Part shown: positions 33,022 through 41,368 of the stretch, piece by piece | How positions within the stretch are numbered: position 1 is the stretch's first letter | Layout: each line of letters starts with the position of its first letter | Notes under the pieces: model-generated | Database searches by the model: none | What the model saw: the letters and a program-made list of their open reading frames with translations, nothing else | Told to the model about the DNA's origin: nothing | Source of the DNA: an uncultured Clostridia bacterium | Lineage (GTDB): Bacteria; Bacillota; Clostridia; Christensenellales; UBA3700 | Length of the DNA: 48,197 nt | Assembly (NCBI GenBank): GCA_937880755.1 | Contig: CALGRX010000014.1 | Location: forward strand, 1-48,197 | Direction: 5' to 3' | Position numbers and translations under genes: made by a program

Positions 33022-33050
33022 ATTATAACATACCTAGGCGATTTTTCCAA
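33022..33050 (-). promoter_or_regulatory. Promoter of the DUF1846 gene
   Basis: On the minus strand TTGGAA (33045-33050), 17 bp, extended -10 TGtTATAAT (box 33022-33027). Confidence 0.7.
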
Positions 33051-33222
33051 TACAAAATCAAAAATTGTTGACTTGATTTTTTACAAATATTGCCAAAGGG
33101 AGAAGGGCGAGCACGGCAACGGCGCCTAAGAAAAATTATCTTACTTACTATAACTTACGCGCGTCAAATATCAATAAATATTTCTAAAAATATTATCCTA
33201 TATTTTAATAATTATAAAACTA

Positions 33223-33251
33223 TTGCAAAAAGCAAGTAGCAATGATACAAT
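33223..33251 (+). promoter_or_regulatory. Promoter of the exopolysaccharide operon
   Basis: TTGCAA (33223-33228), 17 bp, extended -10 TGaTACAAT (box 33246-33251). The 150 bases between the DUF1846 promoter and this one show no gene. Confidence 0.75.
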
Positions 33252-33257
33252 ATAAAA

Positions 33258-33441
33258 TAAGACGGTATAGGGTTGAGCGTCTATAGAGTAGCGGGGTAAG
33301 TAATACCGCATACGTGGCACGACCAACGGCTTATAGGCGACAATAGCCAAGATTGTCCGTGGCAGTAGTCGGTCAAGCAAAGCGTAACGAAAAATCGATA
33401 CCGACTATATAATGTAGTTGACTTTGACAAGGGGGCACGCG
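33258..33441 (+). ncRNA. Structured 5' leader of the exopolysaccharide operon
   Basis: A leader of about 184 bases with no ribosome-linked frame. Hairpins seen: GACG/CGTC (33261-33281), CGGGGT/ATACCG (33292-33308), GACAAT/ATTGTC (33339-33357), and TAGTCGGT/ACCGACTA (33366-33407) closing a 26-base loop. Its GC content is higher than that of the AT-rich DNA just before it. No terminator is evident, so control could act on translation or on processive antitermination. It does not match a riboswitch class I know. Confidence 0.5.
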
Positions 33442-34263
33442 ATGAAATTGAAAAAATGGGAAGAATTGCCCGAGCAAATGAAGTGCGAAGAAGTAAAACG
33501 CTATTACGACCTTCTCAAGACCAAGAGGGCGAGTTTGTTTTTCAAGAGGCTGTTTGACGTAGTCGTTTCTCTCTTTATGCTCGTGCTTTTGTCGCCGATA
33601 TTTTTGGTGTTGGCTATAGCAATCAAAGTCGACTCCAAAGGCCCTATATTTTATAGGCAAGTACGCGTCACTCAATACGGCAGGCAGTTTCGGATACACA
33701 AATTTCGCACTATGGTGCAAGACGCCGACAAGGGCTCGCAAGTCACCACGCAAGGCGACTGCAGAATCACTCGCGTAGGCAAGCGCATCAGGAAGTTGCG
33801 CCTTGACGAAATCAGTCAACTCATCGACGTGCTGAGGGGGGATATGACCTTCGTAGGCACAAGACCCGAAGTGCCTAAGTACGTAGCTCAGTACACTCCT
33901 AAGATGATGGCGACTTTGCTTTTGCCTGCGGGAGTTACCAGCCTTGCCAGTATATGTTTCAAGGACGAGGACGAGTTGTTGGCGGGGGCGGAAGACACCG
34001 ACAAGGCTTACGTCGAGCAAGTTTTGCCACTCAAGATGAAGTACAACCTCTATTCTATCGAGCGCTTCGGCTTTTGGCGAGATATCAAGACGATGTTTAT
34101 GACGGTCTTTGCCGTGCTCGGCAAAAAATATAATATCGAGGTGGACGATGCCGCCGCACCGACGACTGACGACAACTCACAGGCAGATAGTACGCCAATG
34201 GTAGAAGAAACTGCTATTGACCAAGACGACCAAGGCTCTGCCGACGTAGAACAACTACAATAA
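33442..34263 (+). CDS. Initiating sugar-phosphate transferase (PGT)
   Basis: A 273-residue polyprenol-phosphate sugar-1-phosphate transferase of the small monotopic (PglC/WbaP catalytic core) type. A single re-entrant hydrophobic helix lies at about 38-58 (FDVVVSLFMLVLLSPIFLVL). The catalytic part follows: DSKGPIFYRQVR, FRIHKFRTM, RVGKRIRKLRLDEISQL with the Asp-Glu dyad, and GTRPEVPKY. It loads the first sugar phosphate onto the lipid carrier. The C-terminal 40 residues are an acidic, disordered tail, not typical for the family. The start at 33442 follows AAGGGGG. First gene of the operon. Confidence 0.93.
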   Translation: MKLKKWEELPEQMKCEEVKRYYDLLKTKRASLFFKRLFDVVVSLFMLVLLSPIFLVLAIAIKVDSKGPIFYRQVRVTQYGRQFRIHKFRTMVQDADKGSQVTTQGDCRITRVGKRIRKLRLDEISQLIDVLRGDMTFVGTRPEVPKYVAQYTPKMMATLLLPAGVTSLASICFKDEDELLAGAEDTDKAYVEQVLPLKMKYNLYSIERFGFWRDIKTMFMTVFAVLGKKYNIEVDDAAAPTTDDNSQADSTPMVEETAIDQDDQGSADVEQLQ

Positions 34264-34278
34264 TTACGAGAGGATAAT

Positions 34279-35304
34279 ATGAAAGTAACCGTAGGCATCA
34301 TTGCTCTCAACGAGCAAGACAATATATCGGCGCTGTTCGACAATCTATTGTCGCAGACCTATCCCAAGCAAGACACGCAGATTATTTTGGTAGACAGCGG
34401 CTCGACCGACGATACCAAAGGTATGATGCAACGCTTTGCACAAGAGCATGGCGAGTATTGGTCTATCAAGGTTTTGGACAACGTAGGCAGAGTTCAACCT
34501 TCGGGTTGGAACGTAGTCGTAGACAACGCCGACGGCGAGATTATCATCAGGGTTGACGCGCACGCGTTGATTCCCGACGATTTCGTTGCCAAAAACGTGG
34601 AGTGCATAGAGAGCGGAGAGGACGTTTGCGGTGGTAGGCGTATCAATATTATCAATTCCGACAAGGCGAGCAAGCGAGTTTTGCTTATGGCGGAGAACTC
34701 TATGTTCGGCGCGGGTATAGCGGGTTATCGTAGAGAAACCACCAAAGAATACGTCAAGACGGTGGCGCACGCTTGCTACAAAAAACAAGTTTTTGACAAG
34801 GTGGGCAAGTTTGACGAAAGATTGCTAAGAGCGGAAGACAACGATATGCACTATCGCATCAGGCAGGCGGGCTACAAGATTTGCAAGAGCGGAGAGATAC
34901 TCTCTCAATACCAGACGCGCCCTACTTTCAAGGGTATGGTCAAGCAAAAATTCGGCAACGGCAAGTGGATAGGCGTAGCTAGTGCAGTCAAGACGCCCAA
35001 GATGTTTTCGCTCTATCACTTCGTGCCTATGCTATTCGTCTTGGGCTTGTTGGTGGCTACGGCTCTGCTAATCCCCGCAATAGTGGATTTTGCTCGGCTA
35101 TGGTGGCTCGGACTGCCTTTTGCTTGCGGAGTGGGGGCGTATATACTATGCGACTTGTTGCTTACTCTCAAGAGCGTAATAGACTACAAGACGCCTTTGG
35201 GGCTTATAACTTTGCCGTTTTTGTTCCCGATATTGCATATATCTTACGGACTTGGCACTTGGGTAGGTTTGGCGACGGCAGGCAAGTATAAGGAGAAAAA
35301 ATGA
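34279..35304 (+). CDS. GT2 glycosyltransferase with C-terminal membrane segments (ExoA-like)
   Basis: 341 residues. A GT-A fold N-terminus: VGIIALNEQDNISALFDNLL, ILVDSGSTDDT, DGEIIIRVDAHA (metal motif Asp-x-His/Asp) and LLRAEDNDMHYRI (ED motif). Three or more hydrophobic segments occupy about 250-330. The layout matches ExoA-type transferases that add sugars to lipid-linked oligosaccharides at the membrane. It lies 15 bases after the initiating transferase. Confidence 0.88.
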   Translation: MKVTVGIIALNEQDNISALFDNLLSQTYPKQDTQIILVDSGSTDDTKGMMQRFAQEHGEYWSIKVLDNVGRVQPSGWNVVVDNADGEIIIRVDAHALIPDDFVAKNVECIESGEDVCGGRRINIINSDKASKRVLLMAENSMFGAGIAGYRRETTKEYVKTVAHACYKKQVFDKVGKFDERLLRAEDNDMHYRIRQAGYKICKSGEILSQYQTRPTFKGMVKQKFGNGKWIGVASAVKTPKMFSLYHFVPMLFVLGLLVATALLIPAIVDFARLWWLGLPFACGVGAYILCDLLLTLKSVIDYKTPLGLITLPFLFPILHISYGLGTWVGLATAGKYKEKK

Positions 35305-36239
35305 AGAAAATAAGCATAATAATACCTGTTTACAACGTGGAGAAGTATTTGTCTAGGTGTCTCGACAGCGTTTTGGGACAGACCTATCGCGAAATCGAAG
35401 TGATACTCGTCAACGACGGCAGTACCGACGGCTCGCTTGAACTGTGCAAAGCATACGCCTCACAAGACGACAGAGTTATTGTGATAGACAAGCCCAACGG
35501 CGGACTTAGTAGCGCGAGGAACGCAGGCTTGGATAGGGCGAGCGGCGATTATATTTGTTTCGTAGACAGCGACGACTATATAGACGAGAGGATGGTCGCT
35601 ACGCTATTAGGCAATATTGACGAGAGCGGAGCGCAAGTAGCCAAAATGGAGTGGACAACCTTTGATGAAAAGGTAGATTTTCGCTATTCCAACGATATAC
35701 GGGTTGTAGATGACGACGTGGAGAGATATTTGTTGGTCAACAACAATCTATATTGCGTGGTTAGATATATGTTTCCTAAGAGTTTGATTGGCGATACGAG
35801 GTTTGACGAGAGTTTGAAGATGGCGGAAGACCAAGATTTTATCTTTCAAGTCGTCACCAAGGCAGGGTCAATCGTCGAGAGCAACTACGCGGGATATTTT
35901 TATTACCAAAATATGCAATCGATATCGCACGGCGTTGTCAAAGACAATCACTTCTATGACTTGCAAGTACGCGAGAGGATAATAGAGCGAGCAAGCGACG
36001 CCAACAAGGACGTAGCCAAGGAGCATCTCCTCAAGGGATATCTTGCCTTTTATCTCAAAGCGCTCAAATACGGCACGACGTGTGAGCGAGATATAGTTGC
36101 GGAATACGGCAAGAAAGTCAGACAAAATTATCGCACCTATATCCACAGCAAGAATATGGGATTCAAGCGAAAACTTGCCGTAACGGGTTGTATGTTTGGC
36201 AACGGCGTAGCCAAAATAGTTGCCAAGTTTGGGGGTTGA
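35301..36239 (+). CDS. GT2 glycosyltransferase
   Basis: 312 residues. Signature IIIPVYNVEKYLSRCLDSVL, VILVNDGSTDGS, NGGLSSARNAGL and YICFVDSDDYID (DxD), with MAEDQDFIFQV as the acceptor-side acidic motif. It resembles EpsJ-like transferases. Sugar specificity cannot be read. It overlaps the previous gene by four bases (ATGA). Confidence 0.92.
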   Translation: MKKISIIIPVYNVEKYLSRCLDSVLGQTYREIEVILVNDGSTDGSLELCKAYASQDDRVIVIDKPNGGLSSARNAGLDRASGDYICFVDSDDYIDERMVATLLGNIDESGAQVAKMEWTTFDEKVDFRYSNDIRVVDDDVERYLLVNNNLYCVVRYMFPKSLIGDTRFDESLKMAEDQDFIFQVVTKAGSIVESNYAGYFYYQNMQSISHGVVKDNHFYDLQVRERIIERASDANKDVAKEHLLKGYLAFYLKALKYGTTCERDIVAEYGKKVRQNYRTYIHSKNMGFKRKLAVTGCMFGNGVAKIVAKFGG

Positions 36240-36240
36240 T

Positions 36241-37344
36241 ATGAACAAAAAAATCAGAATATTAGTCGACGGCATATCGAGCGGTTTAGGCGGTATCGGC
36301 GCCGTCATCAACAACATTCTCACCAAGATAGATAGGGACGTATTCGAGCCCGTCGTGTTGTTTACCTACGATTCGGTATACGAGGAGATAATTGCGAAAG
36401 AGGGCTTTGCCTCCTTCAAAATCACACCTTTCGGTAGCAATCCTTTCGCTTACAAAAAACAACTTAGCAAGATATTCGCCGAGGGTAAGTTCGACTACGT
36501 TTGGGTCAACAACACTAGCAAAGTCAATATGATAATATTTGATTTGGCTAAGAAGTACGGAGTTAGGACGATAGCGCATTCTCACGGCGAGAGCATAGAG
36601 TACGGCGCTTTGAAGAGTGCTATTTTTAGAGTGATAGAGCGTATCAACGAAGGCAAGTTTTACCGCTTGCTTGACGTAGCCCTGTCTTGTTCCGACAACT
36701 CTGCCAAGTATTTTTACGACGAGTCCAAGTTGGGGGACAAAAAGGTTACTGTCTTGGGCAACGCCATAGATCTTGAGGCATATCGATATAACGACGAATT
36801 GAGGGGGCAATACCGCCAAGACTTCGGTTGGCAAGACCGAATAGTAATAGGCACGGTAGGTCGCCTCGTACCTATCAAAAACCAAAAAATATTGATAGAG
36901 GCAATCAAAAAAATAGCTCCGCAATATTTGCTCGTCATAGTCGGAGAAGGAGAATTGCATCAACAATTCGACGATATTATCGAGACTGAAGGACTGCAAG
37001 ACAGAGTACAACTTTTGGGTATGCGCAAGGACGTCTCGGCTATACTCAACGCCTATGACGCATTCGTTTTGCCGTCGCTCAGCGAAGGCTATTGCGTCAG
37101 CGTCGTAGAAGGTTATGCCAACGGCTTAGATTGTTTTGTGTCCGACACGGTCAAAAATCCGTCTTTTGACGACATAACCTATTTGCCTTGCCAAGACGCG
37201 GAGGCTTGGGCTCGTTCTATCGGCGCCGTTCAGTCGCGTAAGCATAGCGACAGAGTAGATATGATGAAGAGCCAAGGGCTCGATTTGACTTCTATGGTCA
37301 CCAAGTTCCAAGACTTGATACTTGACGATTACAAGGGCAGATGA
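36241..37344 (+). CDS. GT4 glycosyltransferase
   Basis: 367 residues of the GT-B fold. The N-terminal domain has VDGISSGLGGIGAVINNIL and RTIAHSHGES. The C-terminal donor domain has IGTVGRLVPIKNQKILIEAI and LVIVGEG, then FVLPSLSEGYCVSVVEGYANGL, the E-x7-E region of the family. The ATG at 36241 lies one base after the preceding stop and follows a G-rich site. Several family members in EPS loci transfer hexoses or N-acetylhexosamines. Confidence 0.9.
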   Translation: MNKKIRILVDGISSGLGGIGAVINNILTKIDRDVFEPVVLFTYDSVYEEIIAKEGFASFKITPFGSNPFAYKKQLSKIFAEGKFDYVWVNNTSKVNMIIFDLAKKYGVRTIAHSHGESIEYGALKSAIFRVIERINEGKFYRLLDVALSCSDNSAKYFYDESKLGDKKVTVLGNAIDLEAYRYNDELRGQYRQDFGWQDRIVIGTVGRLVPIKNQKILIEAIKKIAPQYLLVIVGEGELHQQFDDIIETEGLQDRVQLLGMRKDVSAILNAYDAFVLPSLSEGYCVSVVEGYANGLDCFVSDTVKNPSFDDITYLPCQDAEAWARSIGAVQSRKHSDRVDMMKSQGLDLTSMVTKFQDLILDDYKGR

Positions 37345-38903
37345 GAATTAGAGGTTACGAAAAAAACAAGCCTATAGTAGGCGTAATAGATTGGCTGATA
37401 ATTGCAAGCGCTGTGGTGCAATTGATTTTTTCCGTTCTATCCGTCGTTTTTGATGACTACGGAATTTGCGAAATAATCTTTTTCAACCTCTACGTTTTGT
37501 GGGCTTTGCTGATATGCTTTACCGTATTCAACAATCTCAACAGACACTTTTTGTTGTTTGCTTTCTACGCTTGTTTCTTCATATTTCTCATGGGACAAAA
37601 GGTAGTCAAATATATCGAAGGAGAGCCATTTTACAATACGCTCACCTTCGTTTTGACCACGCTTAGCCCACGTCAATACGTAACCTTCAACAACTCGATG
37701 TATCTGTCGTTGCTATTCAGTTACGTAGGGTATAGACTTTTTAGAAGATATCGTTTGCCGTCCGATAAGCAGATGGAGATACCTCGGCTCAATCCGTACG
37801 AGCAAGTCAACCGAAAGAACAATATTTTTATTCTCAAAGTTCTTACCGTCGCGACCTTTGCTTGCGCCGTGGCGATGCAATTGATGATAGTAATTGCCAA
37901 GAAAGATTTGTCTTATACCGAGGGCTACACCGTCAACGTTGACGTTCCGACTATTCTAAAGATAGGCAACTATTTGTTTATGGGAGCGGTATTGTTGTTG
38001 CTGTCTTGCAATCCGACCAAGTGGGAAAGGATAACCGCACTTTTGATGTTTTTCGTGGTGCAAGGCGGCGTTCAGTTGTTGCAAGGCAGAAGAATAATGG
38101 TGGCGCAGACGGCGTTGTTTATCGTATGGTATGCGTTTACCTTTAGCAAGGCGTACAAAAGGGAGTTCAAATATATCAATCTTGTCAAGATAATCTTATT
38201 GGGCGTCTTTCTTATGCTAATATTCTATTTCGTTGAGGCTAGTCGTTCCGACTCGGCAAGCGGTGGCAAAGGTATATTTGCAATGCTCAGAGACTTTATT
38301 GTTTCTACGGGCGGCTCGGATTCCACTATCGCCAACGTCATAGACAAGGGAGATCTGTTCCCCAAGTCGGCTATCGAGCACGTCTTTTCGCCTCTCAAAG
38401 AAGCCTTTACCAACAACGCCGTTTTCAAAAAGGTATTGTCGCTATTCGGCGTTGCAACGTCCGAGAGCGTAGGACAAGGCGTAGAATACTTGAAACAAAC
38501 CGATTCTTTCGAACATTGGTTGTCGTATATAGTCAGCCCCGAATTGTACGTTTCGGGACACGGAATGGGCTCGTCCTACGTTGCCGAGGTGTGGTTTGTT
38601 TCGGGACTGGGCGGCGTGGCTGTGACAGGTTTGTGTTTGGGTGCTATTATCGGTAGGATATCCACCGTCAATTTGCAAAGCAAGAAGATATATCTATCGG
38701 CAATCGCGTTGTTTTTTGCCTACAAACTTACGGGATTTCCGAGGTCGGGTATTTTTAGTTGGCTTTCCGATTTTATTTATCTTATGGCGTCGATGTCATT
38801 GTTCAAAGTGTTCAGTTATCTCTTCAATTTCCCGCCTAGAGTGGTTAAGAGAGGCAACGTGGCGGAGCAGACGCCGGCGGTAGAAGGAGGGGGCAATGAG
38901 TGA
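37341..38903 (+). CDS. Wzy-like polysaccharide polymerase
   Basis: A 520-residue membrane protein with ten or more hydrophobic segments (for example about 15-37, 45-90, 160-180, 215-260 and 430-495). A large extracytoplasmic part lies at about 300-420 and contains the GMGSSYVAEVWFVSGLGGV stretch near its end. The position between transferases and the flippase, and this topology, match O-antigen or EPS polymerases, which share little sequence. It starts in a four-base overlap with the GT4 gene. Confidence 0.75.
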   Translation: MRIRGYEKNKPIVGVIDWLIIASAVVQLIFSVLSVVFDDYGICEIIFFNLYVLWALLICFTVFNNLNRHFLLFAFYACFFIFLMGQKVVKYIEGEPFYNTLTFVLTTLSPRQYVTFNNSMYLSLLFSYVGYRLFRRYRLPSDKQMEIPRLNPYEQVNRKNNIFILKVLTVATFACAVAMQLMIVIAKKDLSYTEGYTVNVDVPTILKIGNYLFMGAVLLLLSCNPTKWERITALLMFFVVQGGVQLLQGRRIMVAQTALFIVWYAFTFSKAYKREFKYINLVKIILLGVFLMLIFYFVEASRSDSASGGKGIFAMLRDFIVSTGGSDSTIANVIDKGDLFPKSAIEHVFSPLKEAFTNNAVFKKVLSLFGVATSESVGQGVEYLKQTDSFEHWLSYIVSPELYVSGHGMGSSYVAEVWFVSGLGGVAVTGLCLGAIIGRISTVNLQSKKIYLSAIALFFAYKLTGFPRSGIFSWLSDFIYLMASMSLFKVFSYLFNFPPRVVKRGNVAEQTPAVEGGGNE

Positions 38904-40446
38904 AGCGAAAAATTTGACCAAAAATACGGTGATATTCGCAATCGGTAGTTTTAGCGTCAAGCTTATCCAATTCTTTTTGATGCCACTCGTTACGGGCGTC
39001 ATGACGCAATCCGATTACGGGCTTAGCGAATCGCTCGTCAGCCTAGTCGAGTTGCTCTTGCCGATATTGACTTTGGGATTGCAAGACGCAGTGTTTAGAT
39101 TCGGCATGAAAGAAGACGTCGATCCTAAGAAAGTCATCTCATCCACTATGATTATAGTTGTGGCAGGCTTTTTCCTTATCGCACTGGGCTCCGGCATTGC
39201 AAGTATTTTTCTCAATTATCGCTATTGTATTTTATTTGCGTTGCTGTTCGTGTGTGTTGCACTCTCCAACGTGTGGGGACAATACGTTAGGGGCATAGGT
39301 AGGGTCAAAACCTTTGCCGTCAGCGGTATAGTACAGGCTGTTTCGCTTGCGGTTGCAACGGCTATCTTCGTCTACAAACTAAGATGGGGCGGAGAGGGAT
39401 ATATGTTGGCGATGTTGTGCGGATACGCCTCGTCCTTGACGATATTGTTCTTTGTGGGCGGAGTATACAAGGGACTTTCTTTCCGCAATTGGGACAAAGA
39501 AGTCATCAAGCCGATGCTTCGCTACGCGCTTCCGCTTATACCCAACAATCTCAGTTGGTGGTTCGTCCAAGTAGTCAATAGATATATACTTATCTATTTT
39601 GCGGGAACGGCTGCCGCAGGCGTATTCGTAGCCAATTCCAAGATGGCGTCGTTCATCAACATATTCGGCACTATATTCTTGCAAGCGTGGACGATTTCTT
39701 CCGTCAAGGCGATTACGCAGAGCGATAGGGGCAAGTTTAATAGCGACGTGTTTAGAGTATATTCTCTTTTCTTGCAAGTCGTTGCTTGCGGGCTATTGTT
39801 GATATTGCCGTTTTTGTCGTCGTTTTTGCTTAGGGGAGAGTTTGCGGACACGTGGAGATATTCCGCCTTGCCTATCTTTACGGCTATACTCAGTTGTTAT
39901 ACGGCGTTTTTCGGCGCGTACTACGGAGCGGCGCTCAAGTCCAAGATGGTTATGGTGTCTACGCTTATAGGGGCATTGGTCAACGTGGTTTTGGCGGTAT
40001 TGTTGACGTGGCTGTGGGGCATTGTGGGGTCGTTGGTTGCAAGTATCGTCAGCTATTTAGTCATCACGCTCATTCGTATTATCGATACGCAGAAGTACTC
40101 GGATATCAAGGTCAATTGGATAAGAGAGGCAGTCGTTTTGCTGTTGGTATTGGGACAAGCTATATTCATACTAAAGAGCAACGGACTCAATCTTTGGATA
40201 TATTACGGCGTTCAGCTAGGCGTTATATCAGTCATTGCTATCATCAGGCATAGAGATTTGTATCAACTTATTGTAGGCTTAGTAGGCATCGTCAACAAGT
40301 TATTCAAGAAGAAGTCTGCGTCCGTTAGCGTAGCTCAACAAGCTCCTAGCGAAAGTATGGAACAAGAGCAGCCTACAGAACAAGAGAATACGATAGGGCA
40401 AGACGTCGCCGACCAACGAGAGCCTAATCAAGAGCCCAAACAATAG
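38896..40446 (+). CDS. Wzx-type polysaccharide flippase
   Basis: A 516-residue protein with about twelve to fourteen membrane helices and the MATE/RfbX layout: TKNTVIFAIGSFSVKLIQFFLMPLVTG at the N-terminus, MTQSDYGLSESLVSLVELLLPILTLGLQDAVFRFG next, and a central RYALPLIPNNLSWW. It would move the lipid-linked repeat unit across the membrane. A 45-residue Gln/Glu-rich hydrophilic tail is unusual. It overlaps the polymerase gene by eight bases. Last gene of the first EPS transcript. Confidence 0.9.
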   Translation: MSEAKNLTKNTVIFAIGSFSVKLIQFFLMPLVTGVMTQSDYGLSESLVSLVELLLPILTLGLQDAVFRFGMKEDVDPKKVISSTMIIVVAGFFLIALGSGIASIFLNYRYCILFALLFVCVALSNVWGQYVRGIGRVKTFAVSGIVQAVSLAVATAIFVYKLRWGGEGYMLAMLCGYASSLTILFFVGGVYKGLSFRNWDKEVIKPMLRYALPLIPNNLSWWFVQVVNRYILIYFAGTAAAGVFVANSKMASFINIFGTIFLQAWTISSVKAITQSDRGKFNSDVFRVYSLFLQVVACGLLLILPFLSSFLLRGEFADTWRYSALPIFTAILSCYTAFFGAYYGAALKSKMVMVSTLIGALVNVVLAVLLTWLWGIVGSLVASIVSYLVITLIRIIDTQKYSDIKVNWIREAVVLLLVLGQAIFILKSNGLNLWIYYGVQLGVISVIAIIRHRDLYQLIVGLVGIVNKLFKKKSASVSVAQQAPSESMEQEQPTEQENTIGQDVADQREPNQEPKQ

Positions 40447-40448
40447 AA

Positions 40449-40477
40449 TTGACAAAAACCTATTATGGCTATACAAT
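40449..40477 (+). promoter_or_regulatory. Promoter of the licD operon
   Basis: TTGACA (40449-40454), 17 bp, TACAAT (40472-40477), beginning just after the flippase stop. It can uncouple licD and the following genes from the upstream glycan genes. Confidence 0.8.
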
Positions 40478-40513
40478 AAATTATAAGAAAATAAATAATT
40501 ATAGAGGAGAACA

Positions 40514-41368
40514 ATGGACGATACTCTACAAAAGATTCATCTCGTTTGCTTAGATTTGTTAGAACAATTAGACACGATTTGTCGACGAGAAGGTATAGAA
40601 TACACCCTATCTTCGGGTAGTTTGCTCGGGGCGGTTAGGCACAAGGGATTTATTCCTTGGGACGACGACGTGGACGTCGCTATGACGCGTGACAATTACA
40701 ACAAGTTTTTGCAGGTGGCTAGCAAACAACTGGATAGTGACAAGTATTTTTTAGAGCACTATTCTTTGTGCGACTATGCATCGGTGGCGTTTGCTAAGAT
40801 TAGGAACAACAATACCACCTTCGTCAATATCGAAAACACGTCGCGCAAAATGAATCACGGCATAAGCATAGACGTTTTTCCGATAGACAAAGTACCCGAC
40901 CTCAAGGGAGCAGCCAAGTTGGCGCGAGCTCGCAAAATTTTGTACGCCATTTCCGCTTCGACTATTCCGTCTTTGGTTAGGACAGTCAAGTCACCGCTCA
41001 AGAGATTTTTGTCGTATTTTATCAAACCTATAGGTCTCATCTGGGGATACAACAACATAATGGCCAAGGAAGATAAAATCTATCAGCGTTACAACGACAC
41101 CGACGCCGGATACACTACGGCGGATATTATCAAGAAAAATAAGATTATGCCATACGAGTGGTTTGAAGAGTATACCGACGTAGAATTCGAGGGTCGCAAG
41201 TTTAGGAGCATAGTCAATTACGACGGATATTTATCCACTGTATATGGCGACTACATGACGTTGCCGCCCGAGGAAAAGCGCGTCACTCACTTGGCGGATT
41301 TAGTTGATCCGGAAAGGTCTTACAAAGAATATCTCGACGAAAAAGGAGTAATACGATGCAAGCGTTGA
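40514..41368 (+). CDS. LicD-family phosphotransferase
   Basis: 284 residues. The family motif is SSGSLLGAVRHKGFIPWDDDVDVAM (33-57, Asp50-51-52 and Asp54), followed later by SIDVFPIDKVPD. LicD enzymes move a phosphoamine or phosphosugar alcohol group, classically phosphocholine from CDP-choline, onto a sugar of a surface glycan. The next gene encodes a nucleotidyltransferase of the LicC type fused to a PLP enzyme, so the donor is probably made by that protein. The start follows AGAGGAG. It overlaps the next gene by 13 bases. Confidence 0.92.
   Translation: MDDTLQKIHLVCLDLLEQLDTICRREGIEYTLSSGSLLGAVRHKGFIPWDDDVDVAMTRDNYNKFLQVASKQLDSDKYFLEHYSLCDYASVAFAKIRNNNTTFVNIENTSRKMNHGISIDVFPIDKVPDLKGAAKLARARKILYAISASTIPSLVRTVKSPLKRFLSYFIKPIGLIWGYNNIMAKEDKIYQRYNDTDAGYTTADIIKKNKIMPYEWFEEYTDVEFEGRKFRSIVNYDGYLSTVYGDYMTLPPEEKRVTHLADLVDPERSYKEYLDEKGVIRCKR

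Noticed and set aside
33292..33310. rRNA-like words (TAATACCGCATACG) in the exopolysaccharide leader
   Set aside because: Only a short chance match to 16S rRNA; the flanks do not continue it.
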